This document shows, one piece after another, positions 18,457 to 25,653 of a stretch of 64,000 nt of DNA; position 1 is the stretch's first letter, and every line of letters starts with the position of its first letter. Under the pieces are notes generated by a model. That model saw nothing but the letters and a program-made list of their open reading frames with translations. It had not been told where the DNA came from and ran no database searches. A program made the position numbers and the translations under genes. The DNA is from Ewingella sp963519305 (GTDB lineage: Bacteria > Pseudomonadota > Gammaproteobacteria > Enterobacterales > Enterobacteriaceae): assembly GCA_963519305.1 (NCBI GenBank), contig CAUQMS010000006.1, forward strand, positions 62,001-126,000, read 5' to 3'.

Positions 18457-19137
18457 CTATAACGTAATCGCACCGCTGTAAAGCACCGCGCCGGTTGGCT
18501 GTCCGGTCGGTGAGCCCCCGTGCGGTTCAAGGCTGATTGCCAGCGTTGAACCCGGATCAGGCATTCTGGCCGCCAGCGACAACCGGGTCGGCGAGGCATC
18601 GCTTAACAATCCCAGCGAACGCGGTTTGCCGCCTGCCGGAATGGTCCAGAGTTCAAGACTGCGGTCTTTCGCGATTTCACGCGTATGCAGCGGTGTCAGC
18701 ATCAGGCTGTTAGCGCTTTTATCCACGCTGACCACCCACTGTCCGGCATCGGCACTGTTATTGGCTAAAATCGCCACCGGCGTGATGGCTGAAGGCTGCA
18801 CCAGCAGACGCGGTACCAGCAGCAGCGCCGCGAGTCCTGCCGCCAGCGCCCAGCCGAGATAACCGCGCCACGGCGTTTTCGCCGCAGGCATGGCAGGCTG
18901 GCGTTCAGGCACCGGACCGAGCTGCAACTGAATTCTTTTCCACACCGAAGCGGGGGGCGTTACCGGAGTGAGTGAGTTATCGAGCTGAGTAAATGCTTCC
19001 TGCCAGCGGGCCACTTCGGCCTGCAACGCCGGGTCACTTTGCATCCGTTGTTCAAACTGTCGTTTGGCTGCGCCGCGTAAAGTTCCCAGCGCATATTCCG
19101 CCGACAGAGCGGCATGATATTCCCGTCTGTTTTTCAT
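18457..19137 (-). CDS. RskA-like anti-sigma factor
   Basis: 226 residues from the ATG at 19137, which overlaps the sigma-factor stop by four bases (ATGA). The N-terminal cytoplasmic part (YHAALSAEYALGTLRGAAKR, then PALQAEVARWQE) is the sigma-binding region of RskA-type anti-sigma factors. A single membrane helix lies near residues 90-112 (WALAAGLAALLLVP). The rest is a periplasmic domain with LELWTIPAGGKPRSLG, typical of the RskA C-terminal domain. It should hold the ECF sigma factor at the membrane until a periplasmic signal triggers cleavage. Family knowledge supports the role; the signal is unknown. Confidence 0.85.
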   Translation of the reverse strand: MKNRREYHAALSAEYALGTLRGAAKRQFEQRMQSDPALQAEVARWQEAFTQLDNSLTPVTPPASVWKRIQLQLGPVPERQPAMPAAKTPWRGYLGWALAAGLAALLLVPRLLVQPSAITPVAILANNSADAGQWVVSVDKSANSLMLTPLHTREIAKDRSLELWTIPAGGKPRSLGLLSDASPTRLSLAARMPDPGSTLAISLEPHGGSPTGQPTGAVLYSGAITL

Positions 19138-19715
19138 AGGCCCACGCAGCTCTTTAAGTGCTCCAGGGCGCGACGGATCCAACTTTTGATCGTGCCAAGA
19201 GGTTGTTGTAAGTGGTCTGAGACTTCGCCGTGCGAAAGTCCCTGATAGTACGCCAGCACCAGACTTTGCCGCTGTTCCGCCGGTAAATGCGCCAGACAGT
19301 CGGCCAGCACTTTGGCGTCGCCGTCCTGTTGCAGTTGCCGCAGGGGCTCGTCGTTATCGGCACACAGGTTCTCCTGCATACTGTCGTCGAGTTCGGTCAG
19401 CTGGTTGTCACTGCCACGCATCCAGTCAATCGAACGGTTGCGTACAATGTGCGTCAGCCAGGTCATCGGCGAACTGAGCGACGGGTCATAGGAGGTGGCC
19501 CGGTTCCAGGCGGTGATAAAGCTGTCGTGCAACACTTCTTCTGCCCAGGCGTGACGTCGCAACATACGCAGGGCAACAGCAAAAAGGCGCGGTGACGTCA
19601 GGCGGTACAGTTTTTCGAATGCCTGACGATCACCGCCAGCCATGGCATGCATCAGGTCACGCAACGGATCCGTGGCCGGATCCGACACTGTTTTTGTTAT
19701 TGAATTGTCATGCAT
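19134..19715 (-). CDS. ECF-type RNA polymerase sigma factor (SigK-like)
   Basis: 193 residues from the ATG at 19715 (an in-frame ATG at 19736 is possible). Region 2 is visible as LFAVALRMLRRHAWAEEVLHD and the FITAWNRA helix, then SPMTWLTHIVRNRSIDWMR. Region 4 is LPAEQRQSLVLAYYQGLSH followed by QPLGTIKSWIRRALEHLK, the -35-binding helix. There is no region 1 or 3, as in all ECF sigmas. It is coupled to the anti-sigma gene by an overlap and lies 67 bases downstream of the fasciclin gene on the same strand. Confidence 0.9.
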   Translation of the reverse strand: MHDNSITKTVSDPATDPLRDLMHAMAGGDRQAFEKLYRLTSPRLFAVALRMLRRHAWAEEVLHDSFITAWNRATSYDPSLSSPMTWLTHIVRNRSIDWMRGSDNQLTELDDSMQENLCADNDEPLRQLQQDGDAKVLADCLAHLPAEQRQSLVLAYYQGLSHGEVSDHLQQPLGTIKSWIRRALEHLKSCVGL

Positions 19716-19782
19716 TCGCCAACCCCAAAACCTCAAGTGTGCAGCGCTAACACAGGCAGCACTGCACCCAGTATAGACGGTT

Positions 19783-20343
19783 TTATTTAGGCATCAGGAC
19801 GGTATCAATGACGTCGATCACACCGTTTTTCTGTTGCACATCATAGGTGCTGATGTTCGCCACATCACCTTTGGCATCTTTGAGCTGGATATTGTGCGGG
19901 CCATTACCAATCAACCACAGTGCCTGACCGTTAACGGTTTTCAGTTCGGCTTTACCACCACCCTGTTTGATCAGTTTTTCCAGATCTTTCATCTCATATT
20001 TCCCGGCCACTACGTGGTAGGTCAGGATGCTGGTCAGCGTGGCTTTATTTTCTGGTTTCACCAGATTAGCCACAGTACCTGCTGGCAACTTACCGAAAGC
20101 GGCATCAGTGGGGGCGAAGACGGTAAATGGACCTTTGCTTTGCAGGGTATCGACCAGACCGGCCGCTTTTACCGCGGCAACCAGCGTGGTGTGATCTTTA
20201 GAATTCACGGCGTTTTCAACAATATTTTTGGACGGGTACATCGCTGCACCCCCCACCATGGTGGTGTCGGACATCATTGCAGCCATTGACGCGGTGCTGA
20301 ACAGAATCGAAGCACAGATTGCGGTACGGATAAGCGTTTTCAT
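19783..20343 (-). CDS. Secreted fasciclin (FAS1) domain protein
   Basis: 186 residues from the ATG at 20343, with AAAAGGATC upstream. A signal peptide ends around residue 20 (STASMA). The mature protein is one FAS1 domain with both conserved boxes: PFTVFAPTDAAFGKLP (H1) and NGVIDVIDTVLMP (H2), plus TYHVVAGKY between them. FAS1 domains mediate adhesion or extracellular interactions. The gene precedes an ECF sigma/anti-sigma pair on the same strand, the same gene partnership as MPT70/MPT83 with SigK/RskA in mycobacteria. It may be the regulon target and the sensor readout. Confidence 0.88.
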   Translation of the reverse strand: MKTLIRTAICASILFSTASMAAMMSDTTMVGGAAMYPSKNIVENAVNSKDHTTLVAAVKAAGLVDTLQSKGPFTVFAPTDAAFGKLPAGTVANLVKPENKATLTSILTYHVVAGKYEMKDLEKLIKQGGGKAELKTVNGQALWLIGNGPHNIQLKDAKGDVANISTYDVQQKNGVIDVIDTVLMPK

Positions 20344-20392
20344 GATGTGATCCTTTTGGATTGAATGGGTAAGGTCTTGCCTCACATCAATA

Positions 20393-20420
20393 CATACGAA
20401 TCAGGGGGCGGTTTTGGATG
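20393..20420 (-). promoter_or_regulatory. Candidate ECF-sigma promoter for the fasciclin operon
   Basis: On the minus strand CATCC (20416-20420) is followed after 17 bases by CGTATG (20393-20398), about 50 bases before the fasciclin ATG. The spacing and the CATCC/CGTAT-type boxes resemble promoters used by ECF sigma factors. No sigma-70 pair is obvious there. Autoregulation is inferred. Confidence 0.35.
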
Positions 20421-20496
20421 CAGGAAAATGCAGATTTTTTCGAATTTCTATAAAAATATTCTTAATGTTATGATTTTAAATGATTATTTTAGGGTC

Positions 20497-20524
20497 GAAA
20501 ACCACGCGCAGCGGCGTGGTTTTC
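20497..20524 (-). terminator. Hairpin downstream of rhtA
   Basis: GAAAACCACGC (20497-20507) pairs perfectly with GCGTGGTTTTC (20514-20524) around a six-base loop, 16 bases after the rhtA stop. The T-run is part of the stem rather than after it, so it may terminate weakly or only stabilise the 3' end. Confidence 0.6.
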
Positions 20525-20539
20525 TGAAAAACGCAGAGA

Positions 20540-21535
20540 TTACTGCCCGGAAGGCGTATTCCCCGGCACGTCCACTGTGTTGAGTGTGGCTTTTCTCTGA
20601 ATCGTCAGGGTGGAGCCCGCTGAGGCCGCGATAATCGCCGCCAGTGCCAGCCACTGCATCCCGTTCAGGTATTCGCCGAGGAAGATAATGCCAGACATTG
20701 CCGCCATCGCCGGTTCCATGCTCATCAGCGTGCCGAAGGTTTTAGCCGGTAAGCGCGTCATGGCGACCATCTCAAGAGAGTAGGGCACCGCCGACGTCAG
20801 CAGGGCAATCAGTAAACCCAGCGGCAAAATTGACAGGGTGAAAATCGAGGTATGTGCCTGAAAGGCCCCAATCGGGAAAAACACCAGCGCGCCAATCAGC
20901 GAGCCTATCGCCGCCGTACCGGGCCCGTAACTGCTACCCGCACGCTGACCTGCCAGAATATAGATAGCCCAGCAGGCACCGGCAAACAACGCCAGACAGG
21001 CCCCTTTCGGGTCGATGCTGTCCGTGTCATGGCCGAGAGGCAGCAGGAACCAGAGTCCGACCACCGCCAGAATCACCCACAGAAAATCCACCGGGCGGCG
21101 CGAGGAGAACATCGCCACCGCCAGCGGGCCGGTAAACTCCAGCGCGACGCCTACGCCGAGCGGTATGGTCTGGATAGCCAGATAGAAGCTGTAGTTCATG
21201 CTGCCAAGCGCCAGCCCGTAGATCAGCAGTGCGCGCAGGTTGCCGCCGCGCACTTTCATCCGCCAGGGCCGGAACCATGCCAGCAGCAGCAGGGAGCCAA
21301 TTCCCAGACGCAGCGCCGTGACGCCTTGTGGGCCGACCACCGGAAACAGGGTTTTAGCCAGCGACGCGCCCCCCTGCAAAGAAAGCATGGCGATCAACAG
21401 CAACAGCACAGCGATAAGCGGTGATGCTGTTTTCGATAACACGGGCAGCGCAGGGGCTTCGGGGTACGGAGTATCAGCAAGGCTCTTGTCTATAGACGAA
21501 TCGCCTGTTGCTGCATTTTTGTCTGACTTGGTCAT
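20540..21535 (-). CDS. rhtA: RhtA, threonine/homoserine exporter
   Basis: 331 residues with ten hydrophobic segments of the EamA/DMT type. Blocks LQGGASLAKTLFPVVG, GVTALRLGIGSLLLLAWF, LEFTGPLAVAMFSSRRPVDF and TRLPAKTFGTLMSMEPA are nearly those of E. coli RhtA. The N-terminus is about 35 residues longer than E. coli's (295 aa) and is polar; a later start is possible, but none of the downstream codons has a better ribosome site. It exports threonine, homoserine and some other amino acids. rhtA next to ompX and near dps is the E. coli gene order. Confidence 0.94.
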   Translation of the reverse strand: MTKSDKNAATGDSSIDKSLADTPYPEAPALPVLSKTASPLIAVLLLLIAMLSLQGGASLAKTLFPVVGPQGVTALRLGIGSLLLLAWFRPWRMKVRGGNLRALLIYGLALGSMNYSFYLAIQTIPLGVGVALEFTGPLAVAMFSSRRPVDFLWVILAVVGLWFLLPLGHDTDSIDPKGACLALFAGACWAIYILAGQRAGSSYGPGTAAIGSLIGALVFFPIGAFQAHTSIFTLSILPLGLLIALLTSAVPYSLEMVAMTRLPAKTFGTLMSMEPAMAAMSGIIFLGEYLNGMQWLALAAIIAASAGSTLTIQRKATLNTVDVPGNTPSGQ

Positions 21536-21937
21536 CCTTTGCGCCTTAAATGTGATCCCGGTCCGGGGAATTCTTGTTTTGCAGGTGAAATGTAAAAATG
21601 ATGTTTACGCGATGACCCAGTGTAGAGTGAAAAGCAGGGCGGAAAAATCCATAAAAAAAGTTTTTTTTAGAAAGTGAATTCGCAAAAAAGAGCGGTTTTG
21701 AGGTCAAAAAGTGCCCAAAACTTTAGGAATTATCTGCTAAACGAAAAAAGTTCAATAAGTTTCGCTTATACTTTTATGGTCAAAAAACCATTTAAAATTA
21801 ATGGCATACATCCTTCTGGAAACTTCCTGTTACACCATATAACGCTTTGGACACTCGATATCAGGCAGAGTTTCACACTGCTTTTTGTTATATTTTCGTG
21901 GTGAAGGTTACTTTGTTTCCCATTTGAGGTGGATGTT
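21536..21937. other. Intergenic region between rhtA and ompX (divergent promoters)
   Basis: About 400 bases with no supportable gene; the one open frame on the plus strand (21674-21904) lacks coding character. The region becomes very AT-rich from 21650 to 21930 and must contain the rhtA promoter on one side and the ompX promoter and leader on the other. Confidence 0.55.
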
Positions 21938-22468
21938 ATGAAAAAAATTGCATGTCTTTCCGCATTAGCTTGCGTAGTAGCTCTGGGCGCTTCCAGCGCA
22001 TTCGCTGACACCAGCACCGTAACTGCAGGTTACGCGCAAGGTGATATGCAAGGCGTTGTTAACAAAGCAAACGGCTTCAACCTGAAATATCGTTTCGAGC
22101 AAGACAGCAACCCACTGGGTGTGATTGGCTCTTTCACTTACATCGAGAAAAGTGATTCTGCAGCTGACAACGGCTACGACAAATCACAATACTACGGCAT
22201 CACTGCGGGTCCTGCATACCGTCTGAATGACTGGGCTTCCATCTACGGTGTAGTGGGTGTGGGTTACGGTAAATTCCAGAATAGCAGCGACACCAGCTCT
22301 ACCGTTCTGCGTGACAAGTCTGACACCAGCGATTACGGCTTCTCTTACGGTGCTGGTCTGCAGTTCAACCCAATTGAAAACGTTGCTCTGGACTTCTCTT
22401 ACGAGCAGTCTCGCATCCGTAGCGTTGACGTTGGCACTTGGATCGCTGGCGTGGGTTACCGCTTCTAA
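21938..22468 (+). CDS. ompX: OmpX, small outer-membrane beta-barrel protein
   Basis: 176 residues from the ATG at 21938; a GTG three codons earlier shares the GAGGTGGA ribosome site region and is less likely. The signal peptide is MKKIACLSALACVVALG to about residue 24 (AFA). The barrel strands alternate in the usual way (STVTAGYAQGD, KYRFEQDSNPLGVIGSFTY, YGVVGVGYGKF, FSYGAGLQFNP) and the protein ends in an aromatic residue (GVGYRF), as required for barrel assembly. OmpX is an eight-stranded porin-like protein of the Ail/Lom family, linked to adhesion and complement resistance in relatives. A strong terminator follows. Confidence 0.97.
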   Translation: MKKIACLSALACVVALGASSAFADTSTVTAGYAQGDMQGVVNKANGFNLKYRFEQDSNPLGVIGSFTYIEKSDSAADNGYDKSQYYGITAGPAYRLNDWASIYGVVGVGYGKFQNSSDTSSTVLRDKSDTSDYGFSYGAGLQFNPIENVALDFSYEQSRIRSVDVGTWIAGVGYRF

Positions 22469-22530
22469 TTATTCGGAAACTGTAGCGCTTCGCCGCTGCC
22501 TTTCTTTAGAAAAGAGAGTTCCGAAAATAA

Positions 22531-22557
22531 AAACCGCCTCAAGGGGCGGTTTTTTTA
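22531..22557 (+). terminator. Terminator of ompX
   Basis: ACCGCCTC-AA-GGGGCGGT followed by TTTTTTTAT, starting 62 bases after the ompX stop. It may also serve the converging gene that ends at 22585. Confidence 0.9.
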
Positions 22558-22584
22558 TGGGCTTTTTTCAGGCGTTGTTTGATA

Positions 22585-23349
22585 TCAAATCCCGCTATAC
22601 CAGTTGTAACCCTGATCCTCCCAGTAGCCGCCGGGATACTCATTGGTGACGAAAATGGCGCCGATGTGTTTGGCGTTCTTGAAGCCGAGTTTGGTGGGCA
22701 TGCGTAAACGCAGCGGGTAGCCGAAGTCCGGCGGCAAAGGTTTTCCGCCGAAATCCAGCGCCAGAATGGTTTGCGGATGCAGTGCGGTCGCCATATCAAT
22801 GCTCGAGTAATAACGGTCATCGCATTTGAAACCGACATATTTTGCATTCAGGTCAGCGCCGATATGCTGAAGGAAAATCTTCAGCGGTACGCCGCTCCAC
22901 TGGCCGATAGCGCTCCAGCCTTCGATGCAAATTAGCCGGGTGATCTGGCTTTCCTGCGGCAGGCGCTGCAACTGCTCCAGTGTCCAGGATGCCTTTTTCT
23001 GCACCAGCCCGGAGACTTCCAGCCGGTAGTTAGGAATATCCATCTCCGGCACGTTATATTCCGGATAATACGCATTAAAGCGAAACGGCATGGTGATTTG
23101 ATCCGCACGGTAGGTCTGCGCCAGCTTCTGCCCGCCAAACAGCCAGCCCTGTACCCGGTCGTTCCAGCGCGACATGGCCCACAGCACTTTGTCGACCTCG
23201 TCGCCGTCCTGCAAATTACAGCCCGTCAGCATAGAAACTGCCCCCAGCGTCAGGCCTGAGCGCAGCAGCAGTCGCCGCTGAATGTTCACCAGCTGTTTAC
23301 GCTGATCCGGTTCAACGAGAATCTTTGGCCGGTTGGCTTTGTCACTCAT
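22585..23349 (-). CDS. Molybdopterin-dependent oxidoreductase, sulfite-oxidase fold
   Basis: 254 residues. The N-terminus has a twin-arginine-like RRLLLRSG followed by a hydrophobic stretch and a possible lipobox (MLTGC, residues 40-44). The core carries the sulfite-oxidase-fold signature: YRLEVSGLV, RLICIEGWSAIGQWSGVPL with the Mo-binding Cys, and RLRMPTKLGFKNAKHI. It is distinct from MsrP, which is longer. The gene overlaps its cytochrome partner by eight bases, so electrons probably flow between a membrane cytochrome b and a periplasmic Mo centre. The substrate is unknown; a sulfoxide or similar S/N-oxide is plausible by family. Confidence 0.85.
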   Translation of the reverse strand: MSDKANRPKILVEPDQRKQLVNIQRRLLLRSGLTLGAVSMLTGCNLQDGDEVDKVLWAMSRWNDRVQGWLFGGQKLAQTYRADQITMPFRFNAYYPEYNVPEMDIPNYRLEVSGLVQKKASWTLEQLQRLPQESQITRLICIEGWSAIGQWSGVPLKIFLQHIGADLNAKYVGFKCDDRYYSSIDMATALHPQTILALDFGGKPLPPDFGYPLRLRMPTKLGFKNAKHIGAIFVTNEYPGGYWEDQGYNWYSGI

Positions 23350-24007
23350 CAGCTTTCTCCTTTACAGGCTGCTTTTTGCCGCCGGTGATCATGGCGATAA
23401 AGGTTTTCGGTACCAGCACCACCATCAGGACGTGGATCACTACGAACAGCACCACGCCGCTCATGGCAAAGAAATGGACATAACGGGCGATGTCGAAACC
23501 GCCGAACAGCCACACCAGCCCGCTGAACTGCACCGGTTTCCAGATAGACAGCCCTGACAGCACCAGCAGTGCGCCAAGCAGCAGCACCCCGACATACATC
23601 ACTTTCTGCACGGCGTTATATTCACCGAGCTTGTGCGGCAGTGTAAAAGTCAGCGCCTGCACCAGGTCGCGCCAGATGGATTTTGGCGTAAACGGAAAAA
23701 AATCACGTTTAAAATGGCCACTGAACAGGCCCCATGTCAGGTAGATCAGCGCATTGGCCGCCAGCAGCCACATCACCGCCAGATGCCAGGCAATATTGCC
23801 GCCGAGCCAGCCGCCGACCGTGCTGGCCTGCGGGAACGTAAGAAAACTGAACAACGGATCGGCGTTATAAATTCCCCAGCCACTCATCACCATACCGATC
23901 ATGGCGAGCAGGTTTATCCAGTGACAGAGGCGAACCGGCCACGGATGAATTTTTCTTTTGCGCGGAGGCTTGCGGGGCATGACATTCACAGAGGGTTGAT
24001 GGCTCAC
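23342..24007 (-). CDS. Cytochrome b561-type membrane partner of the Mo enzyme
   Basis: 221 residues, GTG start with AGGAG eight bases upstream. Four membrane helices carry histidines in the expected places: RLCHWINLLAMIGMVMSG, NIAWHLAVMWLLAANALIYL, VMYVGVLLLGALLVLSGL and ARYVHFFAMSGVVLFVVIHV. This is the di-heme cytochrome b/b561 layout that passes quinol electrons to a periplasmic oxidoreductase. It is upstream of and overlaps the Mo-enzyme gene. The N-terminal 20 residues are basic and cytoplasmic. Confidence 0.87.
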   Translation of the reverse strand: MSHQPSVNVMPRKPPRKRKIHPWPVRLCHWINLLAMIGMVMSGWGIYNADPLFSFLTFPQASTVGGWLGGNIAWHLAVMWLLAANALIYLTWGLFSGHFKRDFFPFTPKSIWRDLVQALTFTLPHKLGEYNAVQKVMYVGVLLLGALLVLSGLSIWKPVQFSGLVWLFGGFDIARYVHFFAMSGVVLFVVIHVLMVVLVPKTFIAMITGGKKQPVKEKADE

Positions 24008-24053
24008 GAGGTCTCTCCTGCGTGGTCAGACAGAGGCAAATGAGAAAACAAAA

Positions 24054-24163
24054 CGGCGCGAAAGAGGGAGGTCCGCGCCGTGATGCTTACTTCATTTTAA
24101 ACGACTACTTTTTAAAACGACCGCTTTCGCCGGCATATTGTCAGACACAGGCCACCGGCGAAA
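24054..24163. other. Two intercistronic hairpins before the cytochrome gene
   Basis: CGGCGCG (24054-24060) pairs with CGCGCCG (24074-24080), and TTTCGCCGG (24125-24133) pairs with CCGGCGAAA (24155-24163). Both lie between the periplasmic-protein gene and the cytochrome gene on the same strand. Neither has a clean T-run, so partial termination or mRNA protection is more likely than full termination. Confidence 0.45.
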
Positions 24164-24168
24164 AAGGG

Positions 24169-24783
24169 TTACATCGGTGGCGCGATGCCGTCTTTACCGG
24201 CAGCGATGCCGCGGGCGGACAGTTGGCCTTTGTCATCTTTGGTCGCGAACAACACGATTTTCACGCCAGGTTTGAGCAGGCTGCGATCGCCCGGTGCCAG
24301 CAGTACGACAGGGACATCGTCAGGCACAACCACGGTTTTCTCGGCGTCATGGTATTTCACGGTCAGGGTGCGGCCATTGCTGTTAACCAGCTTGCCTACG
24401 GTGCCGTTGGTCATGGTATTGATTTTGCCGTCAGCGGATTCAAACGGGTTAAAACCTTCACCGCTGCCGCGCAGGCTTGGCGCGAAGACGTGGACTTCCA
24501 GCGCTTTCAGCGTGCCGTCAGCTTGCGGAACGGCGGCGGTGCCGATGAAGCTGTCGGCTTTGATGTCGGAAATCTGACCTTTGCTTACGCTGTTGATTTT
24601 GGTCTGGTCGGTCAGTTTGACGTCCAGTTTCTCGCCCTGACGGGTGGTCACCTGGATGGATGAATCATTAACTGAATCGATGGTTCCGCGGGTCGGTTTG
24701 ATCACATTGTCGGCGGCGAATGCACCGCTGCACATCAGCAGGGAACTCAACAATAAGCCAGCAAGGCGCGTTGATTTCATCAT
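24169..24783 (-). CDS. Periplasmic protein of unknown function (DUF5666-like beta domains)
   Basis: 204 residues, ATG ATG start with GGAGAG upstream. A clear signal peptide ends near residue 24 (SGAFA). The mature protein is beta-rich with repeated short barrels: GTIDSVNDSSIQVTTRQG near the start, and GTVGKLVNSNGRTLTVKYHD near the middle. That pattern resembles DUF5666-type domains. It shares the strand with the cytochrome and Mo-enzyme genes and is first in that group, 199 bases from the divergent response-regulator gene, so it is a likely target of that system. I know no function. Confidence 0.7.
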   Translation of the reverse strand: MMKSTRLAGLLLSSLLMCSGAFAADNVIKPTRGTIDSVNDSSIQVTTRQGEKLDVKLTDQTKINSVSKGQISDIKADSFIGTAAVPQADGTLKALEVHVFAPSLRGSGEGFNPFESADGKINTMTNGTVGKLVNSNGRTLTVKYHDAEKTVVVPDDVPVVLLAPGDRSLLKPGVKIVLFATKDDKGQLSARGIAAGKDGIAPPM

Positions 24784-24899
24784 TTTAACTCTCCATATTT
24801 TGCAGGTCGATCAAGGCTGTGGCGTTTCCACCACGCGATGGGGTAGATCATTGTTGTCGTGTAAGAATGGACGATAAACCGGAACCCTGAGATGACAAC

Positions 24900-24921
24900 T
24901 TGATGACAAAATTGTCATCAA
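24900..24921. promoter_or_regulatory. CusR/HprR-type operator palindrome
   Basis: TTGATGACAA, two bases, then TTGTCATCAA: perfect ten-base arms. The known CusR box in E. coli has the core ATGACAA-N2-TTGTCAT, which this site matches exactly. It lies between the divergent periplasmic-protein gene and the response-regulator gene, 60 bases before the latter. An extra half site, GATGACAA, starts at 24891. Confidence 0.85.
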
Positions 24922-24981
24922 ACATGATCGACGAAACTGATAAGCTTCCTGTATCGAATGATTGGATGATGAGTTGCGCGC

Positions 24982-25653
24982 ATGCGGATACTGGTTATTG
25001 AAGATGACATCAGCACCGGCGACTACCTGAAAAAGGGGTTGGGCGAGGCGGGGTATCGCGTGGATCTGGCGCGTAACGGCGCCGACGGCCTGTTCCTGGC
25101 GCTGGAGGAGGGCTATGACGCCGTGATCCTCGACGTCATGTTGCCCGGTCTTGATGGCTGGCAGGTGATGGAAGTGCTGCGCAAAAAAAGTGACGTGCCG
25201 GTACTGTTCCTTACCGCGCGGGACGAAGTGCAGGACCGCATTCACGGACTGGAACTCGGCGCTGACGACTATCTGATCAAACCTTTCTCGTTCACGGAGC
25301 TGGTGTTGCGGATCCGTACGTTGCTGCGCCGCCCGACGGCCCGCGAGGCGGATACCTATTCGCTGGCGGACCTGTATCTGGACGTGCTGCGCCGCCGCGT
25401 TACGCGGCAGGATCAGGTGATCGCACTCACCAATAAAGAATTTATGCTGCTGCACTTACTGATGCGTCGTGAAGGCGAAGTGCTGTCGCGTACCATGATT
25501 GCTTCACAGGTATGGGATATGAATTTCGACAGCGATACCAACGTGGTTGACGTGGCGGTCAAACGTCTGCGCGCCAAAATCGACCGGGCATTTGAGGTCA
25601 AACTGATCCACACCGTGCGCGGCATCGGCTACGTTTGTGAAGTGCGCGCATGA
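24982..25653 (+). CDS. Heavy-metal/HprR-type response regulator (OmpR family)
   Basis: 223 residues. Receiver domain: acidic pair EDD near residue 7, phospho-acceptor Asp in AVILDVMLPG (about 51), Thr in LFLTARD and Lys in YLIKPFSF. The winged-helix output domain has NKEFMLLHLLMRREGEVLSRT and DTNVVDVAVKRLRAKID, close to CusR and HprR. It is coupled to the histidine-kinase gene by a four-base overlap. The operator just upstream matches what this subfamily binds, so it is probably autoregulated. Whether the signal is copper, reactive oxygen or chlorine species cannot be decided from sequence. Confidence 0.9.
   Translation: MRILVIEDDISTGDYLKKGLGEAGYRVDLARNGADGLFLALEEGYDAVILDVMLPGLDGWQVMEVLRKKSDVPVLFLTARDEVQDRIHGLELGADDYLIKPFSFTELVLRIRTLLRRPTAREADTYSLADLYLDVLRRRVTRQDQVIALTNKEFMLLHLLMRREGEVLSRTMIASQVWDMNFDSDTNVVDVAVKRLRAKIDRAFEVKLIHTVRGIGYVCEVRA

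Noticed and set aside
21674..21904. A 76-codon frame in the AT-rich ompX upstream region
   Set aside because: AT-rich sequence without coding signature; it overlaps the expected ompX promoter and leader.
22585..23349. Calling the Mo oxidoreductase MsrP
   Set aside because: It is shorter than MsrP and has a different N-terminus and a b561-type partner rather than MsrQ, so only the broader family name is supported.
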